From Streptomyces diastatochromogenes (GTDB lineage Bacteria > Actinomycetota > Actinomycetes > Streptomycetales > Streptomycetaceae): a stretch of 64,000 nt of DNA. The stretch lies in assembly GCA_001550305.1 (NCBI GenBank), contig LRTP01000506.1, positions 1-64,000 on the forward strand, written 5' to 3'. The first letter of the stretch is position 1, and each line of letters starts with the position of its first letter. Below, one piece after another: positions 1-9,077 of the stretch. The notes beneath the pieces are model-generated. The model was not told the origin of the DNA and ran no database searches. It was given only the letters and a program-made list of their open reading frames with translations. The position numbers were made by a program, and so were the translations under genes.

Positions 1-75
1 GCGACCCGCTACGACAAGACCGCCGAGTCCTACCAAGCAGCCGTCACCCTCGCCTCGCTCCTGATGTGGGCGTGA
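1..75 (+). pseudogene. C-terminal end of an IS5-like DDE transposase (partial at window edge)
   Basis: The first 24 codons, open from the left edge to a TGA, encode a peptide containing RYDKTAESYQAAV. This is the characteristic C-terminal helix of IS5-family transposases common in Streptomyces. The catalytic core would lie outside the window, so intactness cannot be judged. No second copy or inverted-repeat partner is visible here. Confidence 0.7.
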
Positions 76-391
76 CATTTGACGACAACTCCTAGCGCCG
101 GGCAGTAGTGAGCAGCAGCGGGCCGGAGCAGCTACGCACGCGACTGAGTGGGTGGCGATACCGGCGAAACTCATCACGAGATCGGACCAGCCAGGCGAGC
201 GGCCTCCCAACCACTGCCTGCAGTGGCAGCCGGGCTTTCCCATCGACGCGAACGTGACCCTGCAGGGTCTGCGCCACGGCCCGACGACCCTGCCCAACCG
301 GCCGAACACGTTGTGGCGCCCGGCACGCACACCGTTCCCGTCCACCTCGCGACGGGAACGGACAGAGCTTGTACAGAAGGAGGAAACACAA
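76..391. other. Intergenic stretch between IS tail and oxidoreductase gene
   Basis: No supported gene is seen. The first part presumably contains the right end of the IS5-like element, but its partner repeat is off the window. The last bases hold the ribosome binding site AGAAGGAGG of the next gene. Open frames crossing this stretch are non-coding extensions of that gene or its antisense. Confidence 0.5.
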
Positions 392-1333
392 ATGAAAGCA
401 ATCGTGGTCACTGACCCCCACGCCGGAACCGCCGGGATGACGCTGGCTGAACGACCCGATCCGGAGACGGCGCGCCTCGCCAGCCTTGACGGCGCGAACT
501 ACGGCGACGTCGTCGTCGAAGTTCATGCGTCGGGATTCACCGGGGACGAGCTGGAGTGGCCCTCGACCTGGGTCGATCGCCTCGGCCGGAATCGGACGCC
601 CTCGATCCCCGGACACGAGGTGGCGGGCGTGGTCACCTCTCTCACCTATGGAACGGCAGGGCTGTCGGTCGGGCAGCGCGTGTTCGGCCTCACGGACTGG
701 ACCCGCGACGGCACCCTCGCGCAGTACGTCGTCGTCGAGGCGCGCAACCTCGCGCCGCTGCCCGGCGACATCGACTTCACGGTCGGCGCGAGCGTCGCGA
801 TGACGGGCCTGACTGCCTGGCAGGGACTGTTCGAGCACGGGCACTTCTCGGTGGGGCAGAGCGTGCTCGTGCACGGCGCCGCCGGCGCGGTCGGATCGAT
901 GGTGGCTCAGCTCGCGCGAGAGGCCGGTGCGCACGTCATCGGCACCGGACGCGCCGCCCACCACCAGAGCGCACTCGACTTCGGCGCGCACGAGTTCGTC
1001 GACCTCGACAACGACACGCTGGAAGACGTCGGCGGAGTCGACTTCGTCTTCGACGTATTCGGCGGCGACATCGGCGCTCGATCGGCCCGGCTGGTGCGAG
1101 GTGGAGGAACATTCGTCACCGTCACCGGCCCGCCGGAGGTGCGGCCGGCCGACGGCCTGGCGGTCGACTTCGTTGTCGTCTCCGACCGCGCCCAGCTGGG
1201 CGAGATCGCCCGGCGGGTACGGGAGGGACGTCTGCGGACGCATATCGGCCAGGTCGCGAACCTCGACGACGCTGTCGCCGCCTTCAACCCGGCCCAGAAA
1301 GTCAACGGAAAGACGATCATCCGCATGCAGTGA
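392..1333 (+). CDS. NADP-dependent quinone oxidoreductase-like protein (medium-chain dehydrogenase/reductase)
   Basis: A 313-residue member of the zinc-independent MDR branch (quinone oxidoreductase/zeta-crystallin type), expected to reduce quinones or enones with NADPH in the cytosol. The N-terminal GroES-like half contains GHEVAGVV. The Rossmann half contains VLVHGAAGAVGSMVAQLA, the AxxGxxG nucleotide-binding turn, at about residues 155-172. No catalytic-zinc cysteine cluster is seen. The ATG at 392 is chosen because a strong AGAAGGAGG lies seven bases upstream; the longer open frame to 152 has no family similarity. The gene stands alone between mobile-element remnants, so its substrate cannot be inferred from context. 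Confidence 0.85.
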   Translation: MKAIVVTDPHAGTAGMTLAERPDPETARLASLDGANYGDVVVEVHASGFTGDELEWPSTWVDRLGRNRTPSIPGHEVAGVVTSLTYGTAGLSVGQRVFGLTDWTRDGTLAQYVVVEARNLAPLPGDIDFTVGASVAMTGLTAWQGLFEHGHFSVGQSVLVHGAAGAVGSMVAQLAREAGAHVIGTGRAAHHQSALDFGAHEFVDLDNDTLEDVGGVDFVFDVFGGDIGARSARLVRGGGTFVTVTGPPEVRPADGLAVDFVVVSDRAQLGEIARRVREGRLRTHIGQVANLDDAVAAFNPAQKVNGKTIIRMQ

Positions 1334-1430
1334 AGCTGCGGACGACATCTCACGCAAGCCGAGGTGACGGGGTGTCGTCGCAGGACAGCCCCGGCGACAG
1401 CACCCCGAATTGCGTCAGGTTCGGACCGCG

Positions 1431-1787
1431 CTACCAGCTGTCGCGGGTGCTCTTCATCTCATCGATGCCGTGAGCTGAGGTGGCTGCCCCTGCCCGGCGG
1501 CGATCAGCGAGCACGGTGTACGTGCTGCGGCCATGGATTAGCGCAACGTCACTGAGGATTCGGATCTTGACGTCATGTACCGAAAGATCCTTGAAAGGAC
1601 GTGGCTTAGCTATGTACTCCAAGAATTCGGCACGGTTCCGCGTGACGCCCGGAGTCTGCACGATAAAGTCCTCGGCGAGGAACTCACTGAAGCGCTTGAC
1701 GTCGTTGTGCTGATCCGACTGGACGTAGTCATTGTTCAGCTGCTCAACGATCGCCGGATCCTCGGAAGACGGCTTGACGTCATTCAA
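1431..1787 (-). CDS. SnoaL-like / DUF4440 nuclear-transport-factor-2 family protein, ends possibly altered
   Basis: About 118 residues with the NTF2-like pattern: an N-terminal helix (VEQLNNDYVQSDQHNDV), then FLAEDFIVQTPGVTRNRAEFLEYI, then strands ending IHGRSTYTVLADRR. Such proteins form small cone-shaped alpha+beta barrels, often with an unknown ligand. The start is taken as the TTG at 1787; codons upstream of it belong to the neighbouring recombinase on the other strand. The last 15-20 residues depart from the family pattern, which usually ends in a strand with W and a xSAHxT motif, so the 3' end may be mutated. The reading begins exactly where the truncated tnpA begins, which suggests that element insertion or deletion removed its upstream region. 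Confidence 0.6.
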   Translation of the reverse strand: MNDVKPSSEDPAIVEQLNNDYVQSDQHNDVKRFSEFLAEDFIVQTPGVTRNRAEFLEYIAKPRPFKDLSVHDVKIRILSDVALIHGRSTYTVLADRRRAGAATSAHGIDEMKSTRDSW

Positions 1788-2116
1788 CGGACTACGCGAA
1801 GTACGCCGCGGGGCACGGCATGCTCCTGATCCAGCTGGCCGGCCCGCATCGCGGGGAGCCGTGGACGGCGGACGCGGCACGCGGGATGCTCCGCCGGGCC
1901 GGCCACAGGGCACAGCTGCCAGGGCGGATCACGCCCAAGGCGTTTCGTCATCAGTTCACCAACGACGTCATGGACGCTTCCGGCGGCAAGCCCTTGGTGG
2001 CGAAGGCGGCCGGAAACTGGGCCTCGATGCAGATGGTCGACGAGGTCTACGGCCACCCCGACCTGCACTCGCCAGAGTTCACGACCGCGCTGAAGAGCGT
2101 CTGGGGTGAGGAATGA
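1788..2116 (+). pseudogene. tnpA: Tn554-type TnpA tyrosine recombinase, 5'-truncated
   Basis: Only the C-terminal third of a tyrosine recombinase remains. It contains RITPKAFRHQFTND (HxxR box), then KAAGNWASMQMVDEVYGH carrying the likely catalytic Tyr. In-frame coding resembling integrase (YAKYAAGHGMLLIQLAG) can be followed back to about 1788, where it meets the divergent SnoaL-like gene, so the N-terminal DNA-binding domain and first catalytic Arg are lost. Its TGA overlaps the ATG of the next gene (ATGA at 2113-2116), as expected for the first gene of the tnpA-tnpB-tnpC operon of Tn554-like elements. An alternative start at ATG 1820 would give a 98-residue fragment with no likely activity. 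Confidence 0.75.
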
Positions 2117-4704
2117 AATCGCTCCACCTCATCAGCACGGCGCCGAACGGGACCGCGAGATCGCGGACGACATCCGACCGCCTGGAACTGCTGCGGGCCC
2201 TGATCGCGGCGCCCACCTTTGACCCGCTCTTCCGCGAAGACGTCATCATCGTCCCGGGGCACCATCCCGCCTACGGCTGGCTCTGCAAGGTCGGGGGCTG
2301 CCAGAGAGCTTCGGACTCCGGCCGGGAGTTCTGCCAGGCTCACAAGCGGCAGTGGTTCGAGCTGCGGAACAACGGCGGGAACGTCACCGAATTCCTTCAC
2401 GTCGCCGAGCCCTTGAAGTCTGCCTCCTCCTGGCACGTCACCCCTGACTGCCTGGTCTGCCCGGATATCCCCGCGTTCAGTGGCAACCAGCTGTGTTACC
2501 TCCACGAGCATCAGTGGGACCAGCGGCGCAGGGATCATGAAAAACGGACAGGCCACCCACTCGCCTTCGAGACGTGGGTGGCCGCCGCCAGAGCCTATCC
2601 CGCGTTCGGTGACTGCCGGGTTGCGGGCTGCGCCGAGCGTGCCGTCTCCCCGCTCTGCCTGTGCTATCGGCACGAGAGGCAGTACCGCCGTGATGGCCGG
2701 CCGGGCGGCGCCCGCATGGAGACGAACTGGTCCCGGATACTGGCAAAGGGCGGACGACCGCAGCTCCTCTTCACCGACGAGGAACGGTTCCGCCGGTGGT
2801 GCACGCAGTGCGTGATTCGGCATCGCCGGGCGAACGGAAGGTTGTCCCTCAAGGGGCTTCGGCCCCTGGCCAAGGCGGAGATCCAGTGGGCTATGGTCCA
2901 CCACGCCCAAGGCGCTGAGGAAGGAGCTAGCTGGCCGCCGCTCTGGGCCCAGGCCGCCGCCGACTCCTGCCGGGAACAGGACGTGAACACTCTGGTCGAC
3001 CTTGACCTGGACGCCTGCCCTCAGCAGGGCCGGTATGTCGCCAAGGCGATGCTCAAGCACCTGCGGCTGATCTACTTCACCCGCGAGGACACCAAGGACG
3101 CCGGCTTCATCGAGACCGAACACTTCGGAGTCCGCTTCCCGCACACCGAGAGCCACATCGACCTCACCGAGATCTCCCAGCGGTGGCTCCGCGACCTGCT
3201 CTGGGACAACTTGGCAGCCGAGCTCACCGCCAAGCCGCCCCGCTCCCGCAACCCCTTCGACGCCAGACGCCGCGGCTGCATCGAGCTGTCCGCCTTCCCA
3301 CAGGCGCAGGCTCCCGGTGGCGGCCACGAACCCACCACACTCACCGAGACCCACATGGTCGACTTCATCGCCGACCAGCGGCATCGCGCCCAGCACGGTC
3401 TGGAGTCGCTCGGGCTTCGCAAGCAAGGACGCAACGGCACCAGCGTGATGACGGACGGCATCGCCTGCGACAACCTCAACGGAGCTCGGCGGCTGCTTCG
3501 CGACGCGTTGGAGACCGGGGCGGCGGACCGGATCGGCCTGGACCGGGCCTTCATCGTCGTCCTGCCCCGGGTCCAGAAGAAGGTCGGCCGCCGCAAGCCG
3601 TTCTCCGACGACGTCGCCAAGGCCCTGGCCTCTGCGCAGAGCCTCGCGGACCTCGAGGCTCTGGACTGCGACGACCGCGGGCTGCGGGATGTCTGGGAGG
3701 CCCTCGTCATCACCGGCCGCCGCTGCAGCGAGGTACTCAACCTCCGTCTGGAGTGCATCGACCGGCACGGGAAGATCCCGATGTTCTGGCACGACCAGAC
3801 GAAGGTCGGGAACTTCGACGAGGGCATCCGCATCTCCGAACGGCTCTTCCAGCAGCTGGAGTCCAGGCAGGCGAAGACCATCGACCGCTTCATCCAGCGC
3901 AACGGCCGCCTGCCATCCGCCACCGACCGGCTGGAACTGGCGCTCTTTCCCCGCGCGACCTCCAACAGGCGGGGCCTGAAGGGCGTCTCCTACGGATGGT
4001 TTTCGACGCAGTTCAGTACCTGGGTCAAGGGCCTCGACCTCGGCGGGGCGGTTCCCCACCAGGCTCGCCACACGCTGGCCACCAATCTGCTGCGGGCCGG
4101 TGCGAACCTGACGCACGTCAAGCGCTACCTCGGCCAGATCTCCGAGGCGATGGCCGAGCACTACGTCCACATCGCCAACACCGATCCCGTGCTCAACGCC
4201 GCTCTTGAGGCGGTCTGGGTCGGCGGCCCCGGAGCCGCCGAGCCCGGAGTCCTCCTGGCGGGCGGTGAGCCGCTGACACGCGCGGAAGCCGAGGCCCTGG
4301 CCATCGACCTCACCCGCAGATCCACGCCCGCCGAGGGCGGCTTTTGCACCTTCCAGCCCGTCGTCAACGGTGACGCATGTCCATGGGGTCTGAACTGCCA
4401 CAGCTGCCAGGAGTTCGTGATGTCCGGAGCGGACCTCGTCTACTGGCACCGCAAGCGCGAGCAGTGGCGGATGCTCGCCGAGCGAGCTCCGGACAGCGCG
4501 ACCGCCGACTATCTGCACGAGGTATTCGAACCCACGGCCCATGCGATCGCCGGCCTGGAGAAGGCCCTGGAGGGCTTCGGGCTCCTTGAAGAGGCGCTCT
4601 CGCTCGACCTCCGCCGCCCGCAGGACTACTTCGGGCGGGTCTGGAGCACGACGTTCCGGGCGCGTGAGCTCGCGGAACTCGACACGGAGGGCGAGGCTGC
4701 ATGA
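2113..4704 (+). CDS. tnpB: Tn554-type TnpB large tyrosine recombinase
   Basis: An 863-residue protein, longer than the roughly 630 residues of Tn554 TnpB. The catalytic half has a first Arg in TGRRCSEVLNL (about residue 537), HQARHTLATNLL (HxxR, about 650), a later Gly-rich RYLGQ turn and Tyr in AEHYVHIA (about 684), so all main active-site residues appear present. Before this lie three Cys/His clusters (CKVGGCQ, CLVCPD, CRVAGC, each followed by CxxH), which look like zinc-binding modules. A further Cys-rich patch (CPWGLNCHSC) follows the catalytic domain. It is coupled by 4-base overlaps to tnpA and tnpC. It probably acts with TnpA and TnpC in site-specific transposition, but with tnpA broken the element is likely immobile. 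Confidence 0.85.
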   Translation: MKSLHLISTAPNGTARSRTTSDRLELLRALIAAPTFDPLFREDVIIVPGHHPAYGWLCKVGGCQRASDSGREFCQAHKRQWFELRNNGGNVTEFLHVAEPLKSASSWHVTPDCLVCPDIPAFSGNQLCYLHEHQWDQRRRDHEKRTGHPLAFETWVAAARAYPAFGDCRVAGCAERAVSPLCLCYRHERQYRRDGRPGGARMETNWSRILAKGGRPQLLFTDEERFRRWCTQCVIRHRRANGRLSLKGLRPLAKAEIQWAMVHHAQGAEEGASWPPLWAQAAADSCREQDVNTLVDLDLDACPQQGRYVAKAMLKHLRLIYFTREDTKDAGFIETEHFGVRFPHTESHIDLTEISQRWLRDLLWDNLAAELTAKPPRSRNPFDARRRGCIELSAFPQAQAPGGGHEPTTLTETHMVDFIADQRHRAQHGLESLGLRKQGRNGTSVMTDGIACDNLNGARRLLRDALETGAADRIGLDRAFIVVLPRVQKKVGRRKPFSDDVAKALASAQSLADLEALDCDDRGLRDVWEALVITGRRCSEVLNLRLECIDRHGKIPMFWHDQTKVGNFDEGIRISERLFQQLESRQAKTIDRFIQRNGRLPSATDRLELALFPRATSNRRGLKGVSYGWFSTQFSTWVKGLDLGGAVPHQARHTLATNLLRAGANLTHVKRYLGQISEAMAEHYVHIANTDPVLNAALEAVWVGGPGAAEPGVLLAGGEPLTRAEAEALAIDLTRRSTPAEGGFCTFQPVVNGDACPWGLNCHSCQEFVMSGADLVYWHRKREQWRMLAERAPDSATADYLHEVFEPTAHAIAGLEKALEGFGLLEEALSLDLRRPQDYFGRVWSTTFRARELAELDTEGEAA

Positions 4705-5282
4705 AACCTCACGCCACTACGGCAGCGATCGACGCACGCCGCCGCCAGACCGCGCAGAAGCTCGCGCAGGTCGAGAAGGCCATCGGTCAGCTTCGCCGCG
4801 AACGCGGTCGGCTGACAGTCCGGGCCGTCGCAGAAAGGGCCGGCGCGTCCGTCACGTTCCTCTACGAGAACTCCAAGGCCCGCGCGCTCGTGAGCAATGC
4901 AGTCGACGGCAGCCGCACCCACCGGCTCCGAGCAGCCCAGGCCGAGCACGAGCAGATCGAAGCGTCCTGGCGCGAACGCGCGCTGAACGCGGAGGCCGAA
5001 CTCGGCCGCACGCAGAAGGAGGTCTTCGCGCAACGGCAGCAGATCGGCGAGCTGATGGGAAAGCTCTGTGACCTCGACCAGATGGTTCCGGGGGAGTCGG
5101 TTCAGGCCCTGACCTCCGAGAACATCACGCTCAAGCGCCGTGTGCAGCAACTCACCCGGGAACACCGCACCTTGCAAGAACGTCTTGAAGGCGCCAGGTC
5201 GAACCTGCGCTTCGCCGACAAGCGCATCGCTGACCTCGAAGCACAAATCCTCGAACTCCAAGAGACGACTTCCTCTCGTTGA
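4701..5282 (+). CDS. tnpC: Tn554-type TnpC / DUF6262 accessory transposition protein
   Basis: A 193-residue, highly charged protein. Residues 1-65 contain a basic helical segment with a TetR-like helix-turn-helix flavour (LTVRAVAERAGASVTFLYEN). The rest is a long coiled coil (heptad-rich, many Gln/Glu/Arg/Leu) to the C-terminus. This matches the DUF6262 partner encoded third in Tn554-like recombinase trios, where TnpC affects frequency or orientation of insertion. The ATG at 4701 overlaps the tnpB stop (ATGA), so the three genes are one translationally coupled operon. The right end of the element should lie in 5283-5391, but its terminal sequence is not recognised by eye. Confidence 0.8.
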   Translation: MKPHATTAAIDARRRQTAQKLAQVEKAIGQLRRERGRLTVRAVAERAGASVTFLYENSKARALVSNAVDGSRTHRLRAAQAEHEQIEASWRERALNAEAELGRTQKEVFAQRQQIGELMGKLCDLDQMVPGESVQALTSENITLKRRVQQLTREHRTLQERLEGARSNLRFADKRIADLEAQILELQETTSSR

Positions 5283-5424
5283 TGTGTGGCTACGCCCGGA
5301 AATCACCCGACCGGGAGGTTGCCCGGTGTACCCCGCCACATAGGGCACGTGAGGGACATGCTCCAGCTGATGCGGTCGTGGAGCTCCGCCTTTGGGGTGG
5401 TTCTCGGCACGCTTGAATGTGGGG

Positions 5425-6156
5425 GTGACGAAGTGGGGGCGCCCGTACGTACCTCGGACCGCCGAGCTCCTGCCCGTACTGCTGGATCAGGTAGAGGCAG
5501 GGGCTGGCAGCGAGAGCGTGTGGCTCGAGCTATGGACCATGCTGTGCATCGAGGGAGAGACCCTCGTCCCAGGGAGTCTCGGCGCGCTGCCACGTCTGGT
5601 CGCGCTCGCCCGGAGCGAAACGCAAGCGCTGGAGATGGCCGGGGCGATCGTGCGCAGCGCGATGACGGACGACCAGGGCGAGCGCATGTTCGTGGAGAGC
5701 CCCGACGCCATCGCGGAGCTGCGGGAACTGGTCGACCAGCGTCTCCAAACGCGTCCGGCCGACTACATCTGGGGCTTTCGCACCCTCCTCGCGATCGAGG
5801 GGCAGTTCCACTGGAGTGCCGCCGTTGGTGACTTCAGCGACGACTTCTACGAGGTGGCCTGTCCCCACTGCTCCCTGAATGTGACCATCGCCATCGGCGG
5901 ATACGGGTACTACTCGGCCTGCCGGGACTGGGACGCGGGCGATGTCGACCGGCGCGACTTGCGGCCGGTATCCGTTGCGGAGCTGCACGGCATGGGGCGG
6001 TGGATGTACGACCTCGCAGTCCGTGACGGCCAGGACCGACTGGCTGAGGGGATCACGTATCTCATGGGCCGCGCAGAGTGCCCACGTTGTGCCAGTGTGT
6101 TCCACGTGGCGGACGAGTACGCAGCCGCCAACCTCCCCCCAATGCTTTCTGTTTGA
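5425..6156 (+). CDS. Hypothetical protein with CxxC zinc-ribbon-like pairs
   Basis: About 243 residues, not assigned to a family. The N-terminal half is helical and Leu-rich (LLPVLLDQVEAG, ALPRLVALARS), resembling HEAT-like or small immunity-type helical proteins. The C-terminal half has two widely spaced Cys pairs, CPHC and CPRC, that could hold one zinc ion. The start is placed at GTG 5425 (reading VTKWGRP); an in-frame TTG at 5392 would add 11 residues with little support. It lies just right of the Tn554-like operon and may mark return to host sequence. No partner gene is adjacent. Confidence 0.6.
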   Translation: MTKWGRPYVPRTAELLPVLLDQVEAGAGSESVWLELWTMLCIEGETLVPGSLGALPRLVALARSETQALEMAGAIVRSAMTDDQGERMFVESPDAIAELRELVDQRLQTRPADYIWGFRTLLAIEGQFHWSAAVGDFSDDFYEVACPHCSLNVTIAIGGYGYYSACRDWDAGDVDRRDLRPVSVAELHGMGRWMYDLAVRDGQDRLAEGITYLMGRAECPRCASVFHVADEYAAANLPPMLSV

Positions 6157-6191
6157 CTTGCCCGTTCCAAGATCGGTTGAGAGACGGCTTC

Positions 6192-6983
6192 TCAAGAAGG
6201 TGGCAGCTCAGTGTTGAGCCTGTCGGCAGGCACTCGCTCGATGCGGGTCCAGCCGCTCCAGCCACGCTCCTTCAGAATCGCCAACACCCGCTCGGCGCCC
6301 GGTGAGGACTCGACCATGGTTGAGTCCAGCAGGTCGACGAACTGATCGTCGAAGCCGTCGGCACCCACCTCGCCGGCCTCCACAGCGCGAATCATCAGGC
6401 GTTCCAGGATGTCGGCGACTTCGACGATCCGTGGATCGTCGGCCGGCCAGTCGAGCGCCCCTCTGAGAAAGCTGTAGAGCCGCACCATGTCGGGGTCGTC
6501 CAACTGCTCGTGCTTCTTGGCGATCACGGCGTCGATCAGGTGCGGCACCTGGGCGGCGATCATGATCCAGGCATCCCGCTCCAGCTCGATGTACCGCTCC
6601 TCGACACCGAGACCGCGCAGCCGGTCGAGGTAGTCCACGACGCTCTGGGGGAGCGCCAGGTGCTCTCCGGCGGCGAGCCGGGCGAGCCGTCTGCGCGTGC
6701 CCTGCAGCCGCCGGATCTCGGCACGCAGGTCCTTGTCGATCTCCTGGACGCCATCGGAGAACTCCTCCGGGCCGGCGTCGAGGAGTTCCTGCACCCTGGC
6801 CAGCGGCACGCCGGCATCTGCCAGGGTGTGGATCCGGATCAGTCGTACGACCGCGGCAGCGTCGTAGGTCCGGTACCCGGATCGGTCGCGTTCGGGCTCC
6901 GGCAGCAGCCCGATCTGGTGGTAATGGCGTACCGCCCGCACCGTCACCCCGGAATACGCCGCAAGCTGGCTGATGGTGAGCAT
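6192..6983 (-). CDS. MerR-family transcriptional regulator
   Basis: 263 residues. The MerR winged helix-turn-helix occupies residues 1-70: LTISQLAAYSGVTVRAVRHYHQIGLLPEP, then SGYRTYDAAAVVRL. A coiled-coil dimerisation helix follows, with a long C-terminal domain that probably senses a drug or small molecule. There is no Cys pattern of metal sensors. It is the last gene of a leftward unit with an ABC-2 permease (stop 6999, 15 bases upstream) and its ATPase. The arrangement fits regulation of its own drug-export operon. Confidence 0.88.
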   Translation of the reverse strand: MLTISQLAAYSGVTVRAVRHYHQIGLLPEPERDRSGYRTYDAAAVVRLIRIHTLADAGVPLARVQELLDAGPEEFSDGVQEIDKDLRAEIRRLQGTRRRLARLAAGEHLALPQSVVDYLDRLRGLGVEERYIELERDAWIMIAAQVPHLIDAVIAKKHEQLDDPDMVRLYSFLRGALDWPADDPRIVEVADILERLMIRAVEAGEVGADGFDDQFVDLLDSTMVESSPGAERVLAILKERGWSGWTRIERVPADRLNTELPPS

Positions 6984-6998
6984 GGCTCTCAGCCTGCC

Positions 6999-7760
6999 TC
7001 AGGCGATCTTCCGGCGATAGGCGACCATCGCGAAGACGTACGCCACGACGAGGACGCCGACGCACCACGCGAGCGCGATCCAGATGTCGTCGCCGACCGG
7101 CTGCCGGGCGAACAGGTCGCGGATCGTGTTGACGATCGACGTCACCGGCTGATGTTCGGCGAACCAGCGAACTGGGCCAGGCATGGTCTCCGTGGGCACG
7201 AACGCCGAGCTGATGAACGGCAAGAAGATGAGCGGGTAGGCGAACGCGCCCGCGCCCTCGACCGACGCCGCGGAGAGCCCGGGGATCACGGCGATCCAGG
7301 TCAGCGCCAGGGTGAACAGGAGCAGGATGCCGGCGACCGCGAGCCAGGCCAGTGCACCTGCCCCTGAACGGAAGCCCATGAGCAGAGCGACGCCCACGAC
7401 GATCACGAGCGAGATCAGGTTGGCGACCAGAGAGGTGAAGACATGTGCCCACAGCACACCTGACCGTGCGATCGGCATGGACTGGAATCGCTCGAAGATC
7501 CCGCTCTTCACATCGGTGAACAGCCGGTACGCGGTGTAGGAGATGCCCGACGCGATGGTCATGAGCAGGATGCCGGGCAGCATGTAGTTCACGTACGAAA
7601 CCGACCCGGTGTCGATCGCCCCGCCGAACACGTAGACGAACATCAGCATCATGGCGACCGGCGTGATGACGGTCGTGATGATGGTGTCCATGCTGCGTGT
7701 GACATGGCGCAGGGTCCGCCCCGTGAGAACAGCAGTGTCGCCGAAGAAGTACGCGGTCAT
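6999..7760 (-). CDS. ABC-2 type exporter permease (DrrB-like)
   Basis: 253 residues with about six hydrophobic segments: VITPVAMMLMFVYVFGG, MLPGILLMTIASGISY, VANLISLVIVVGVALLMG, LAWLAVAGILLLFTLAL, and a C-terminal IALAWCVGVLVVAYVFAMVAY. This is the ABC2_membrane layout of daunorubicin-resistance DrrB-type permeases. The start MTAYFFGD at 7760 is chosen because the upstream extension is antisense to the ATPase gene, and ATGA couples it to the ATPase stop at 7757. It should form the membrane channel for the adjacent ATPase and export a lipophilic drug or natural product. Confidence 0.88.
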   Translation of the reverse strand: MTAYFFGDTAVLTGRTLRHVTRSMDTIITTVITPVAMMLMFVYVFGGAIDTGSVSYVNYMLPGILLMTIASGISYTAYRLFTDVKSGIFERFQSMPIARSGVLWAHVFTSLVANLISLVIVVGVALLMGFRSGAGALAWLAVAGILLLFTLALTWIAVIPGLSAASVEGAGAFAYPLIFLPFISSAFVPTETMPGPVRWFAEHQPVTSIVNTIRDLFARQPVGDDIWIALAWCVGVLVVAYVFAMVAYRRKIA

Positions 7761-8566
7761 CCTCGTCCCCCAGTTGTCGTGCCAGTGGCGTCGCTCTTGT
7801 CGCCGCCGCCGATGACCGCGAGGAAGATCTCCTCCAGGGTCGGCTGCTTCTCGACGTACTCGACCTTGGCGGGCGGGAAGAGCTGCTTGAGCTCGGCGAG
7901 GGTGCCGTTCACGATGATCCGACCCTGGTGGAGGATCGCGATCCGGTCGGCCAACTGCTCGGCCTCGTCCAGATACTGCGTGGTGAGCAGCACCGTCGTC
8001 CCGTGGCCGGCGAGCTCCTTGACCGCATCCCATACCCCGATGCGCGCCTCGGGGTCGAGCCCGGCCGTCGGCTCGTCCAGGAAAATCACCGGCGAACTCC
8101 CGATGAGGCTCATCGCGATGTCCAGCCGGCGGCGCATCCCACCCGAATACGTCGACACTCTGCGCGCGCCCGCCTCGGTCAGCGAGAAACGATCGAGCAG
8201 GTCATCCGCGATCGCGCCCAGGTCCTTGAGGTGGCGCAGCCTGGCGACGAGTACGAGGTTCTCCCGACCACTGAGGATCTCGTCGACGGCCGCGAACTGC
8301 CCGGTGAGGCTGATGGACTCCCGCGCGTTCGCCGGTTGTGAGGCGACGTCGAAGCCATTGACGCTCGCCGTCCCCGCGTCGGCCCTAAGCAGCGTGGCGA
8401 GGATCCTCACGGTCGTGGTCTTGCCCGACCCGTTGGAGCCGAGCAGGGCGAAGATGGTGCCCCGCGCCACGTCGAAGTCCACGCCGCGCAGCACTTCGAG
8501 CTCTCCGTACGACTTCTCGAGACCCTGCACGCGAATCGCCGGACCGGCGATCGATGGGGCTGTCAT
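7757..8566 (-). CDS. ABC transporter ATP-binding protein (DrrA-like)
   Basis: 269 residues. Walker A is LLGSNGSGKTTTV (about residues 42-54), the signature is YSGGMRRRLDIA, Walker B is PVIFLDEPTAGLD, and the H-loop is VLLTTQYLDEAEQL. The C-terminal extension after residue 220, with ATVEYVEKQPTLEEIFL-like character, is typical of DrrA-type drug exporters. A strong AGGAGG lies upstream. ATG 8566 gives a nine-base spacer; ATG 8572 (MTMTAPS) is only three bases from it and is less likely. It energises the permease encoded next. The MerR regulator at the end of the operon likely controls all three genes. Confidence 0.92.
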   Translation of the reverse strand: MTAPSIAGPAIRVQGLEKSYGELEVLRGVDFDVARGTIFALLGSNGSGKTTTVRILATLLRADAGTASVNGFDVASQPANARESISLTGQFAAVDEILSGRENLVLVARLRHLKDLGAIADDLLDRFSLTEAGARRVSTYSGGMRRRLDIAMSLIGSSPVIFLDEPTAGLDPEARIGVWDAVKELAGHGTTVLLTTQYLDEAEQLADRIAILHQGRIIVNGTLAELKQLFPPAKVEYVEKQPTLEEIFLAVIGGGDKSDATGTTTGGRG

Positions 8567-9077
8567 GGTCATCTGCCTCCTTTGCGGAGCTGTTCCGGGC
8601 GACTGCGCGGAAGCTCTGCCGGAAGGATGGAGGGTTGACCCAGCGTCAAGGTCAAGCCCGCTACGACCACGACATACAGATCGCCGACGCTGGTGCGGGT
8701 CGTCCTGTGATTTGTTCCCATCGGGGGAGTGGCTGGGCGGAGCTTCTCCAGCGTCGAAGAAGTCCGCGATCAGTGCGAACGTCACCTCGGGTGAGGGCGG
8801 CGGCGTTCAAGTACCCGGACTGGAGAGCGGGGACGGCGCATACGGCAGAAAAGGGTCGCGGGCTCCGCCTCAGCCCACCCGACCAGCCCCTGCCACCCGG
8901 TTTGATCTGGAACCGCGTGACCTCTTGGTTCCCACGGCCAACTGGTCAAGGTCTGGGCGGCATTGAAAGCCGGGCGCGGACTTGGCAGGCTTGCCGCTCC
9001 CGGGTGCCCATTGCCTTGCGGCCCTGGGCTGTTTAAGGAGTGGCTGTGTGGGGTTGATGCCTTGTAGGGTCCCGGTT
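8567..9077. other. Intergenic region upstream of the ABC operon
   Basis: About 510 bases without a convincing gene. It should contain the leftward promoter of the ABC/MerR operon and the rightward promoter of the VOC gene. MerR operators were not resolved by eye. Open frames here lack codon bias or recognisable sequence. Confidence 0.4.

Noticed and set aside
2047-4542. 831-codon open frame antisense to tnpB
   Set aside because: It mirrors tnpB codon for codon and has no domain or ribosome site. Long antisense frames are expected at this GC content.
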